A DNA stretch of 9,324 bases from JANNHK01 sp034408875 (lineage in GTDB: Bacteria; Actinomycetota; Acidimicrobiia; IMCC26256; PALSA-610), in NCBI GenBank assembly GCA_034408875.1, contig JAWXCJ010000182.1, forward strand, positions 1 through 9,324. Reading direction: 5' to 3'. Under the pieces are notes generated by a model. It did not search any database. It had not been told where the DNA came from and worked only from the letters and a program-made list of their open reading frames with translations. Shown piece by piece: positions 1 through 6,419 of this stretch (position 1 is its first letter; every line of letters starts with the position of its first letter). A program made the position numbers and the translations under genes.

Positions 1-1
1 C

Positions 2-421
2 CACCTCGCCGAACTGCGCGAGCTGGCCCGCATCTACGAGACGCGCGGCGTCGAACCGGGCCTGGCGCGCCTGGTCGCCGAACAGCTCATGGCCCACGAC
101 CCGGTCGGCGCGCACATGCGCGACGAGCTGGGCATTACGGAGACGTCGAGCGCCCGACCCGTGCAGGCGGCATGGACGTCGGCGCTCGCGTTCACGATCG
201 GCGCGCTGCTCCCCGTCCTCGCGATGACGATCGCACCGCAGAGTGTCCGCATCGCGGTGACCGCGGTGACCGCGCTCTCGGCCCTCGTCGCACTCGGCGT
301 CACCGGCGCCCGGCTCGGCGGCGCGCCCTGGCCGCGCGCCGTCGTACGCGTTGTCGCGTGGTCGTCGCTCGCCATGGCGTTGACGTTCGCCGTCGGCAGC
401 GTCGTCGGCGCGAACGTCTAG
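2..421 (+). CDS. VIT1/CCC1-family metal ion transporter, C-terminal part (5' end outside window)
   Basis: Membrane transporter of the VIT1/CCC1 (vacuolar iron transporter-like) family, which moves iron or manganese across membranes. The frame is open from base 2 to the TAG at 419-421, so only about 139 C-terminal residues are present. The part begins in a charged helix (ELRELARIYETRGVEPGLA) of the kind seen at the end of the cytoplasmic metal-binding domain in this family, followed by the typical DPVGAHMRDELGI stretch. Three hydrophobic segments follow: around AFTIGALLPVLAMTI, AVTALSALVALGVTG and AWSSLAMALTFAVGSVVG. The GALLP and AMALTFAVG pieces match family-typical positions. It converges with the gamma carbonic anhydrase-like gene, with only 20 bases between the stop codons and no clear terminator. 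Substrate (Fe or Mn) cannot be read from this fragment. Confidence 0.85.
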   Translation, partial: HLAELRELARIYETRGVEPGLARLVAEQLMAHDPVGAHMRDELGITETSSARPVQAAWTSALAFTIGALLPVLAMTIAPQSVRIAVTAVTALSALVALGVTGARLGGAPWPRAVVRVVAWSSLAMALTFAVGSVVGANV

Positions 422-441
422 ACCCCACCCCGGCGGAACCG

Positions 442-963
442 TCAGTCGATGCGGCGCATTTCTTCGCGGTAGAGCTTCCAGTTGAGCTGGTACTCGTGCG
501 CGGGATGGGTGATGTAACTGTCGTCGGTCACGCGGCCCTCGTGGATCTTGGCGGGTACGCCGAGGGCCATCGCGCGCGACGGGACCTCCATGTTGTTCGG
601 CACGAGCGCGCCGGCACCGACGAGCGCCCAACTGCGCACGACCGCTTTGTGCAACACGATCGACCCGGTGCCGATGAGCGCGTGGTCCTCGACCGTGCAG
701 CCTTCGAGGTGGGCGAGGTGGCCGATGGTGCAGTCGTCGCCGACCGTCGTCCAGAGGTTGCGGGTGCAGTGCAGCACCGCACCGTCCTGCACCGAGGTGC
801 GGGCGCCGATCACGATCCGACTCTGGTCACCCCGCAACACCGCCTGCGGCCAAATCGTCGACCCCGGCCCGATCACAACGTTGCCGATGATCGTGGCCTC
901 CGGATGCACGAAGGCTTCCGGGTCGATTTCGGGTTCACGGTCGCCAAGTGCGTAAAGGGCCAT
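442..963 (-). CDS. gamma carbonic anhydrase-like hexapeptide-repeat (left-handed beta-helix) protein
   Basis: A 173-residue protein of the gamma carbonic anhydrase-like (LbH) superfamily, cytosolic and normally trimeric, with zinc held between subunits. The ATG at 963 gives a start (MALYALGDREPEID) with the usual short beta strand before the repeats. The hexapeptide repeats run from about residue 23 to 122 (for example IIGNVVIGPGSTIWPQAVLRGD). R44 and D46 match the conserved RGD-type site, Q59-D60 match the SVQDG site, and H65 and H82 match the first two zinc ligands. The third ligand position, usually histidine in an LHGC motif, is E87 here, while H85 sits two residues earlier (HLAHLEGC). 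A C-terminal helix (about 153-171) closes the protein. Hydratase activity is therefore uncertain; it could be a metal-binding relative with another substrate. It is divergent from the dioxygenase gene. Confidence 0.9.
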   Translation of the reverse strand: MALYALGDREPEIDPEAFVHPEATIIGNVVIGPGSTIWPQAVLRGDQSRIVIGARTSVQDGAVLHCTRNLWTTVGDDCTIGHLAHLEGCTVEDHALIGTGSIVLHKAVVRSWALVGAGALVPNNMEVPSRAMALGVPAKIHEGRVTDDSYITHPAHEYQLNWKLYREEMRRID

Positions 964-969
964 GCGGCG

Positions 970-975
970 TAGTCT
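970..975 (+). promoter_or_regulatory. candidate -10 element (TAGTCT) for the dioxygenase-esterase operon
   Basis: TAGTCT fits the actinobacterial TANNNT -10 consensus and lies in the 81-base gap between the divergent carbonic anhydrase-like and dioxygenase genes. No convincing -35 hexamer is seen 16-18 bases upstream. Transcription from about 982 would give a leader of roughly 60 bases to the GTG at 1045. It would also sit 9 bases ahead of an in-frame GTG at 985, so a leaderless longer protein is an alternative. Confidence 0.3.
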
Positions 976-1032
976 GGTGGCTGCGTGCGGACGAGCGCAG
1001 TTCCCACCTGCCGAAGGCCGCTTTGGGCAAGC

Positions 1033-1039
1033 GAGGGAG
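1033..1039 (+). promoter_or_regulatory. ribosome binding site deciding the dioxygenase start
   Basis: GAGGGAG lies five bases before the GTG at 1045. The frame is also open upstream to a GTG at 985, which would add 20 residues (MRTSAVPTCRRPLWASEGAI) that do not look like the start of this family. The Shine-Dalgarno match favours the 1045 start. Confidence 0.65.
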
Positions 1040-1044
1040 CCATA

Positions 1045-1857
1045 GTGGTCGAGGTCGAACTGCACCGAAAAGAAGTCGCCGAGCAGGGGTACACGATCGT
1101 GGAGAACGCGATCGAACCCGACTTGGTCGACGCGTTGCACGACGATCTGCTGCGCCTCGAGCGGGCGTTCGCCGTGCAGCCTTCGCCCAATTCGTTCGAG
1201 GGCCACCACACGTTGCGGGTCTACAACCTGCTCGCCTACGGCGAGTTGTACCAGCGCATCCCCGTGCACGAGCACGTGCTGCCGATCGTCGACGGCGTAC
1301 TCGACCCCGGCTGTCTCATCTCGAGCCTGTCGTCGATCGCCATTCTTCCCGGCGAGACCGCGCAACCGATCCACGCCGACGACCAACTGATCCCGCTGCC
1401 GAAGCCGCACCCGCCGACGGTGTGCAACACCATGTGGGCGCTGACCGACTTCACCGAGGCGAACGGCGCGACGCGCATCATCCCCGGCACTCATCTCGGC
1501 GCCGACAACCCCGACTACGGCACGCACTACGACTCGATCTCGGCGGAAATGCCGAAGGGCTCGGTGCTCGTCTGGCACGGCAGCCTGTGGCACGGCGGCG
1601 GCGCGAACCAGACCGACGAACGCCGGGTCGGCATCGCGATGAACTATTGCGCGGGGTACATCCGCCAGCAGGAGAACCAGCAACTCGGCCTCCCGCGCGA
1701 AACCGTCGAAGGTTTCTCACCCCGCCTACGCCAGCTCACGGGCTACGGCGTCTACAACATGCTCATCGGCCACATCAACAAACACTCACCCGAACAACTG
1801 CTCCTCTCCGTCGACGACGAGACGAGCCCGATCCTCTGGGAGAAGCTCGATCGATGA
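1045..1857 (+). CDS. phytanoyl-CoA dioxygenase (PhyH) family Fe(II)/2-oxoglutarate oxygenase
   Basis: A 270-residue non-heme iron oxygenase of the PhyH family; members hydroxylate small molecules or acyl chains using O2 and 2-oxoglutarate. The N-terminus (EVAEQGYTIVENAI) is the usual family opening. The iron facial triad is visible as H110-x-D112 (PIHADDQ) and a distal histidine, best H183 in GSLWHGGGANQ, followed 11 residues later by R194, the expected 2-oxoglutarate carboxylate anchor. ATRIIPGTHLG (before the distal His) is also family-typical. All catalytic residues are present, so the enzyme is probably active; the substrate cannot be read. The GTG start is supported by a GAGGGAG site; a longer GTG start at 985 is possible. 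Its stop overlaps the esterase start as ATGA, implying one operon and a shared pathway. Confidence 0.9.
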   Translation: MVEVELHRKEVAEQGYTIVENAIEPDLVDALHDDLLRLERAFAVQPSPNSFEGHHTLRVYNLLAYGELYQRIPVHEHVLPIVDGVLDPGCLISSLSSIAILPGETAQPIHADDQLIPLPKPHPPTVCNTMWALTDFTEANGATRIIPGTHLGADNPDYGTHYDSISAEMPKGSVLVWHGSLWHGGGANQTDERRVGIAMNYCAGYIRQQENQQLGLPRETVEGFSPRLRQLTGYGVYNMLIGHINKHSPEQLLLSVDDETSPILWEKLDR

Positions 1858-3344
1858 CCATCGCAGCAACGCGCAGCGGCAAGATCGAAGGCATCGAACG
1901 CGACGGTGTGCTCGTGTTCAAGGGCATCCCGTACGCGGCGCCGCCGGTCGGTGCGCGGCGGTGGCTCGCCCCCGAACGTGAAGACGCGTGGGACGGCGTG
2001 CGCGACGCGACCCAGTTCTCGGCGCAGTCTGCGCAGGGCGCGTTCGGCATGAACATGATGATGGGCGGCACCGAGCCGGTCACGAGCGAAGACAGCCTCT
2101 ACCTCAACGTGTACACGCCCGCGTGCGACGACGCCCGCCGCCCGGTCATGCTGTGGATCCACGGCGGCGCGTTCATCTTCGGGTCGGGCGATACGCCCTG
2201 GTACGACGGCTCACAGTTCTGCCGGCACGGCGACGTCGTCGTCGTCACGATCAATTACCGCCTCGGCGCGTTCGGGTACCTGCACCTCGCCGACCTCTTC
2301 GGTGAGGAGTTCGAGGGCTCCGGCAACGCGGCCGTCCTCGACCAGATGGCCGCGCTCGACTGGGTGCGTGACTCGATCATCGGGTTCGGTGGCGACCCCG
2401 ACCAGGTCACGGTCTTCGGCGAGTCGGCCGGCGCGGGGAGCGTCGGCACGCTGCTCGGCACGCCGCGGGCGGCCGGGCTGTTTCACCGGGCCATCGCGCA
2501 AAGCGGCGGGTCGTCGTGGTGGTCGTCGCGCGAGCGGGCGACAGAGATCGCGCAGATCGTGATCGACGAACTGGGCGTGAAGGCGGGCGACGTCGACGCG
2601 CTGCGGGCGATCACGACCCGACAACTCATCGACATCGTGCCCACGATCGGCGGCATGCAGGTGGGTTCGCTCAACTTTCAGCCGGTCGTCGACGGCACCG
2701 TGTTGCCGAAGCCTCCGACCGAAACGATCGCGGCCGGCAACCACGCCGGTGTTCCTGTGCTGGCGGGCACGAACCGCCACGAGATGACACTGTTCAACCT
2801 CGTCGACCCGACACTGACCACCGTCGACGACGCGGGTATCGCCGAACGCCTGTCGCTCATCGCGCCGAACGCGGAGGCGATCGTCGCGAACTACCGGTCG
2901 CGCCGCCTCGACGTGCCCGCACTCGACGTGTTCACCGACGTCGCGAGCGACGCCGTGTTCCGCATGCCGGTGCAGTGGATGCTCGACGCCCAGTCGGCGC
3001 ACGCGCCGGTGTGGTGCTACCTCTTCACGTGGGAGTCGCCGGTGTTCGGCGGGATCCTGAAGTCGACCCACGCACTCGAGATCACGTTCGCGTTCGACAA
3101 CCTGACGGCACCCGGGGTCGAGATGATGACCGGTCCGGGGCCGGAGCGACAAGCCATCGCCGACGCCATGCACCGGGCGTGGATCGCCTTCGCCCGCACC
3201 GGCGACCCGAACCACACCGGCCTGCCGACCTGGCCCGCATACGATCAGGATCAGCGGCCGACGATGCGCTTCGACACCACCGTCGAACTGCTCAGCGACC
3301 CCCTCGGCGAGGACCGCCGGGCCTGGGGCACACACCGCGTCTAG
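1854..3344 (+). CDS. type B carboxylesterase/lipase family alpha/beta hydrolase
   Basis: A 496-residue serine hydrolase of the carboxylesterase type B family (para-nitrobenzyl esterase-like), which cleaves carboxylic esters. The N-terminus carries the typical VFKGIPYAAPPVGARRW stretch near residues 20-36. The oxyanion-hole motif is HGGAF at 103-107, the nucleophile is S191 in GESAGAG, and the catalytic acid is E310 in NRHE. The catalytic histidine is best H406 in STHALEITFAF, equivalent to the usual GAxHGxE block. Length is normal for a bacterial member, and I see no signal peptide, so it is likely cytoplasmic. The ATG overlaps the dioxygenase stop (ATGA), with GGGAGAAG eight bases upstream (1838-1845) as ribosome binding site. 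Inference: it may act on an ester made or exposed by the oxygenase. Confidence 0.93.
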   Translation: MTIAATRSGKIEGIERDGVLVFKGIPYAAPPVGARRWLAPEREDAWDGVRDATQFSAQSAQGAFGMNMMMGGTEPVTSEDSLYLNVYTPACDDARRPVMLWIHGGAFIFGSGDTPWYDGSQFCRHGDVVVVTINYRLGAFGYLHLADLFGEEFEGSGNAAVLDQMAALDWVRDSIIGFGGDPDQVTVFGESAGAGSVGTLLGTPRAAGLFHRAIAQSGGSSWWSSRERATEIAQIVIDELGVKAGDVDALRAITTRQLIDIVPTIGGMQVGSLNFQPVVDGTVLPKPPTETIAAGNHAGVPVLAGTNRHEMTLFNLVDPTLTTVDDAGIAERLSLIAPNAEAIVANYRSRRLDVPALDVFTDVASDAVFRMPVQWMLDAQSAHAPVWCYLFTWESPVFGGILKSTHALEITFAFDNLTAPGVEMMTGPGPERQAIADAMHRAWIAFARTGDPNHTGLPTWPAYDQDQRPTMRFDTTVELLSDPLGEDRRAWGTHRV

Positions 3345-3348
3345 ACCC

Positions 3349-3376
3349 TTTATGGGCCCCGGGAACTCGCCGATGG
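3349..3376 (+). promoter_or_regulatory. candidate sigma-28 (FliA/WhiG)-type promoter for the HTH membrane protein
   Basis: TTTA at 3349-3352 is followed by exactly 16 bases and then GCCGATGG at 3369-3376. The sigma-28 family consensus (FliA, SigD, WhiG) is TAAA, about 15-16 bases, then GCCGATAA. The -10 box matches six of eight bases, including the core GCCGAT; the -35 box matches three of four. A start near 3382 would give a leader of about 75 bases before the ATG at 3459. That leader contains a possible short stem (GGGCC 3383-3387 with GGCCC 3402-3406). No ordinary sigma-70 promoter is obvious in this 114-base gap. Confidence 0.4.
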
Positions 3377-3458
3377 AGGACAGGGCCCGGCGCAGACCGC
3401 AGGCCCGGGCGGCGTCGAGCATCCGCACGGGCGAGAGAGGGCCGAAGGACGTAGCCGC

Positions 3459-4385
3459 ATGAAGAACGTGAGTCCGAAGAACGAGATCGTTGCCCTCCTG
3501 CTCGACGACGACCTGCCGGCCGACCGGCTCGGGGCAATGCTCCAGGCCGCGCGCAAGCGCGCGGGCAAGAACCGTCGCACCGTGGCCGCGGAAACCGGCA
3601 TCACCCGTGACCAGCTGCGCGACTACGAGCGCGGGGCCACGCCGGTTCCACCGCATGTCTGTGTCCGGCTGGCCGAGTGCTACGGCGACGACCTGACCGC
3701 GCACATCCCGCTGCGGATGCCGGTGCAGGTCGAAGACAGGTGGATCGTCGCCGGGAACCAGGCGCTCGCGCATCCGTCGGGAACGGCCGACGAGGTGTTG
3801 CGCAACTACGTCGACGTGCTGCTGAAGCTGCGGGGCGCGAAGAAGGGTGAGCCCGTGCCGCTTCGCGCCGGCGACCTCAGCGCGCTCGCCTCGGCGTTGG
3901 GCGACGACGCCGGCGAGATCGAAGTCCGCATCGTCGATCTTCTCGGCTGCACGCGCGAGGAAGCGGCACAACTCCGCAACGACCTGTTGCGGCGCAAGGT
4001 GATCCTTCCGGTTGCCGGTCTCGTCGCGGGCATGGCCATGTTCGCGAGCGTCAGCGCCAACGCGCATGACGCGACCCCGGCGAGCACCGTTCCGCCGCCT
4101 GCGGTGGTGAGTCCGGCCGAACCCGACTGGAACCTCGTCGACCCCCAGGTACCGAGCGCCGCGGCCCCCGCGCCCGCACCGACGCCCGCACCGACGCCCG
4201 CACCGGCGCCTGCACCTGTCGCCGAGACCACACCGGCACCTGCTCCGGCACCTGCTCCCGCACCCGCACCCTCGTACGTCACCGACGCCACCGTTCCGCC
4301 CGCGGCCGTCGAAGAAGACATCCCGGTCGCGATCCCCGAGGGCGAAGTCTTCGTCGAAATCGGCGAAGCCATCGACGAGCCGTAA
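3459..4385 (+). CDS. HTH-domain, single-pass membrane protein with Pro/Ala-rich outer stalk (RodZ-like layout)
   Basis: A 308-residue protein I cannot assign to a named family. Residues 24-78 look like an XRE-type helix-turn-helix (LGAMLQAARKRAGKNRRTVA, then ITRDQLRDYERG). Residues about 107-175 form a second charged helical region (DEVLRNYVDVLLKLRG; EIEVRIVDLLGCTREEAA). RRK at 178-180 precedes one hydrophobic helix (181-201, VILPVAGLVAGMAMFASVSA); by the positive-inside rule the HTH faces the cytoplasm. Outside lie a Pro/Ala repeat stalk (233-271) and an acidic tail (EEDIPVAIPEGEVFVEIGEA). The layout resembles RodZ, a cytoskeleton-linked membrane protein, but there is no clear sequence match. 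It could instead be a membrane-bound regulator. The ATG at 3459 has AAGGA (3445-3449) nine bases upstream. The gene stands alone behind a possible sigma-28-type promoter. Confidence 0.8.
   Translation: MKNVSPKNEIVALLLDDDLPADRLGAMLQAARKRAGKNRRTVAAETGITRDQLRDYERGATPVPPHVCVRLAECYGDDLTAHIPLRMPVQVEDRWIVAGNQALAHPSGTADEVLRNYVDVLLKLRGAKKGEPVPLRAGDLSALASALGDDAGEIEVRIVDLLGCTREEAAQLRNDLLRRKVILPVAGLVAGMAMFASVSANAHDATPASTVPPPAVVSPAEPDWNLVDPQVPSAAAPAPAPTPAPTPAPAPAPVAETTPAPAPAPAPAPAPSYVTDATVPPAAVEEDIPVAIPEGEVFVEIGEAIDEP
4155..4271 (+). repeat. low-complexity Pro/Ala-coding repeat
   Basis: Degenerate tandem GC-rich units encoding PAPAPTPAPTPAPAPAP, a short VAETT interruption, then more PA pairs. It forms residues 233-271 of the HTH membrane protein. 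Such extended Pro/Ala stretches usually act as stiff spacers that cross a cell wall; copy number could vary by replication slippage. Confidence 0.85.
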
Positions 4386-4421
4386 GGCTCGACACATCGA
4401 CAACCGGTCGTCGCACGCCGA

Positions 4422-6419
4422 TCAGTCGGAGCCCGACCAGGAAAGCATGTGCCACGCCTTTTCGCGGGCGAAGCTGCGGATTCCCGACTCCGACATCGAG
4501 ACGCCGAGGCCCGAGTTGCGGCGACCGGCCCACGGCAGGCGCACAGTCGAGCGGTCGGCGGTGTTCCAGTACGCGTTGCCGACGTCGAGCTGGGTGAGGA
4601 TCGCATCGGCGCGCGCCCGATCGCGTGAAAAGACCGACGCGCCGAGCCCGTAGGTGGTGTCGTCCATGTGGGCGACCGCGTCGGCGTCGTTGCGGACTCG
4701 TTGCAGTCCGATCACCGGGCCGAACGACTCGTCGCGCATGAGCGCCATGTGATCGGCGACGTCGACGACGACGGTCGGCTCGAACCAGTTCCCGGGCCGG
4801 CCGATACGGTTCCCGCCGCACAGCACCTTGGCCCCCTTGGCGATGGCGTCCGCGAGTTGCTCGTCGAGCACGTCGAGCTGGCCGGCGCGGGCCAGCGGGC
4901 CGATGTCGGTCTGCTCGTCGGTCGGGTCGCCGACGTTGTACGCGCCGACGACATCGAGGAAGGTCGCGAGGAACGCATCCCAGATCGCTTCGTGCACGTA
5001 GACCCGTTCGGTCGCGCTGCACGACTGCCCGCAGTTGTAGAACGCGCCCTCGGCGATACCGAGCGCGGCGGCGTCGAGGTCGACGTCGTCGCACACGTAG
5101 GCGGCGTCCTTACCGCCCAGTTCGAGATGGACGCGCACCATGCGGTCGGCCGCGGCCCGTAGCACGCGCCGTCCGGTCGCGTGTGAACCGGTGAAACACA
5201 CCATGTCGACCTCGGCCGCCACGAGCGCGGCGCCCGTCGGGCCCAACCCGACGACCGACTGCACGACATCGACCGACAGGCCGGCCCGGTGCATGAGGTC
5301 GATGATCCGCAGCCCGGTGAGGGTCGCGTACTCCGACGGCTTGTACAGCACGGCATTGCCGGCGAGGAGCGCGGGCACGATGGTGTTCAACCCGACGAAA
5401 TACGGGTAGTTCCATGCGCTCACGTGCGCGACGACTCCGACCGGTTCGCTCGTCACGCGCTCTTCGACGCCGCCGGCACTCGATACGGTGCGCGGCGCGA
5501 GTACCCGGCCCACGTTCTCGACGTTCCAGTCGATGCGGTCGAGCACGGCCGTGATCTCGCGGCGCGACTGGCAGATCGGCTTGCCCACCTCGCGCGTTGT
5601 GATCTGCGCGCATTCCTCGGCTTCGGTCGCGAGCAGTTCGCGGAATGCGCGCAGCGCCGCGGCGCGGTCGTCGTACGAGCGATCGGCCCACGCCTTCTGC
5701 GCCTTGGCCGCCCGGCCGAGCTTCTGCTCGATCTCGCCCGCTTCGGTAACCGCGACGGTACGGAACACCTCGCCCGTTGCCGGGTCGCGGATTTCGACCG
5801 AGTGGGCGCCCGGTTCGGCCGGTGCCGGCGCGCCCCGTTCGGGTTCGGGTTCGGCAACCGGTTCCGGGCGCGCCGCGACCCGCGCGGACTGGGGGACGGG
5901 CGGCGGCACATAGTCGGCGGGCGGCACTTCCCCACCCGCGACGAGCAGGTGGTTCCAGCGCGCTTCCTTCTGGCCGGGACGGCGCGGGAGGTGCACCGTG
6001 AACCCGCGCTCGGCGAGACGGCCGAGTACTTCTTCGAGATCGTCGAGGGAACGGAACCGGTGCCAGCGTTCGGTGCGGGTCTTGAGCTCGCCGGGAGTCT
6101 GCGGTCCGCGCAGCAGGAGCACACCGACGACGGAGAACTCGGCCGCGTCGAGGTCGAGGGCTTCGTCGGCCACGTGCTTGTGCTTGACCACCCGCTGGCC
6201 GGTAGCCATGACCCGGCGCGCGGTGCCCTTCTCGCGTAGCGCGTCGAGGGTCTGGTCGACGAGCGCCTCGTCGTAGTGCGTGATCGGGTCGCGGTTGGTC
6301 GTCTGGTTGCACGCGGCGGCGACGGCGTTCAGCGACAGTGGGTAGTTGTCGGGAGTCGTGACCGCTTTCTCCATGAGGCAGCCGAGAACGCGGGCCTCCT
6401 CGGCGGTCAGCTCGATCAT
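4422..6419 (-). CDS. YceH/DUF480 winged-helix domain fused to aldehyde dehydrogenase
   Basis: One 665-residue frame with two complete, unrelated domains. Residues 1-160 match the YceH (DUF480/UPF0502) family, a paired winged-helix protein of unknown function: MIELTAEEARVLGCLMEK, then NYPLSLNAVAAACNQTTNRD, RGPQTPGELKTRTER and LPRRPGQKEARWNHLL. Residues 161-205 are a Pro/Glu/Ala-rich linker. Residues 206-665 form a full NAD(P)-dependent aldehyde dehydrogenase, oxidising an aldehyde to an acid. Its key residues are N337 (WNYP), K360 (YKPSE), FTGSHATG (409-416), E433 (LELGGKD), the nucleophile C467 (NCGQSCSA) and ESFGP (564-568). All are intact. No stop separates the parts; in-frame GTG codons at residues 165 and 171 could allow a separate shorter product. 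The ATG overlaps the stop of the LLM oxidoreductase gene (ATGA), so translation is probably coupled. The aldehyde substrate is not evident; the nearest feel is the succinate-semialdehyde/betaine-aldehyde group. Confidence 0.92.
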   Translation of the reverse strand: MIELTAEEARVLGCLMEKAVTTPDNYPLSLNAVAAACNQTTNRDPITHYDEALVDQTLDALREKGTARRVMATGQRVVKHKHVADEALDLDAAEFSVVGVLLLRGPQTPGELKTRTERWHRFRSLDDLEEVLGRLAERGFTVHLPRRPGQKEARWNHLLVAGGEVPPADYVPPPVPQSARVAARPEPVAEPEPERGAPAPAEPGAHSVEIRDPATGEVFRTVAVTEAGEIEQKLGRAAKAQKAWADRSYDDRAAALRAFRELLATEAEECAQITTREVGKPICQSRREITAVLDRIDWNVENVGRVLAPRTVSSAGGVEERVTSEPVGVVAHVSAWNYPYFVGLNTIVPALLAGNAVLYKPSEYATLTGLRIIDLMHRAGLSVDVVQSVVGLGPTGAALVAAEVDMVCFTGSHATGRRVLRAAADRMVRVHLELGGKDAAYVCDDVDLDAAALGIAEGAFYNCGQSCSATERVYVHEAIWDAFLATFLDVVGAYNVGDPTDEQTDIGPLARAGQLDVLDEQLADAIAKGAKVLCGGNRIGRPGNWFEPTVVVDVADHMALMRDESFGPVIGLQRVRNDADAVAHMDDTTYGLGASVFSRDRARADAILTQLDVGNAYWNTADRSTVRLPWAGRRNSGLGVSMSESGIRSFAREKAWHMLSWSGSD

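Noticed and set aside
964..1044. Leaderless promoter for the carbonic anhydrase-like gene on the minus strand
   Set aside because: The sequence just before the ATG (GACTACGCCGC) lacks the final T of a TANNNT box, and no other clear -10 is seen.
948..1853. Long plus-strand open frame running from 948 into the esterase frame
   Set aside because: The upstream part is Arg/Pro-rich frame-shadow of the dioxygenase gene; the esterase family begins at the ATG at 1854 with its own ribosome binding site.
3366..3435. A possible closing stem CTCGCC (3366-3371) with GGCGAG (3430-3435) enclosing GGGCC/GGCCC, as in a riboswitch
   Set aside because: The 5' arm overlaps the candidate -10 box, so it would not be transcribed from that promoter, and I could not match the region to any known riboswitch class.
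3431..3458. GCGAGAGAGGGCCGAAGGAC, which recalls part of a glycine riboswitch
   Set aside because: The remaining conserved blocks of the glycine aptamer are missing and the downstream gene is not a glycine-related gene.
2211..4403. A 730-codon minus-strand open frame opposite the esterase and HTH genes
   Set aside because: Low-complexity Arg/Asp/Val-rich translation with no recognisable domain; it is the antisense shadow common in very GC-rich genes.
4386..4421. Terminator between the HTH gene and the convergent aldehyde dehydrogenase fusion
   Set aside because: Only a four-base stem (CGAC 4398-4401 with GTCG 4407-4410) and no T run on either strand.
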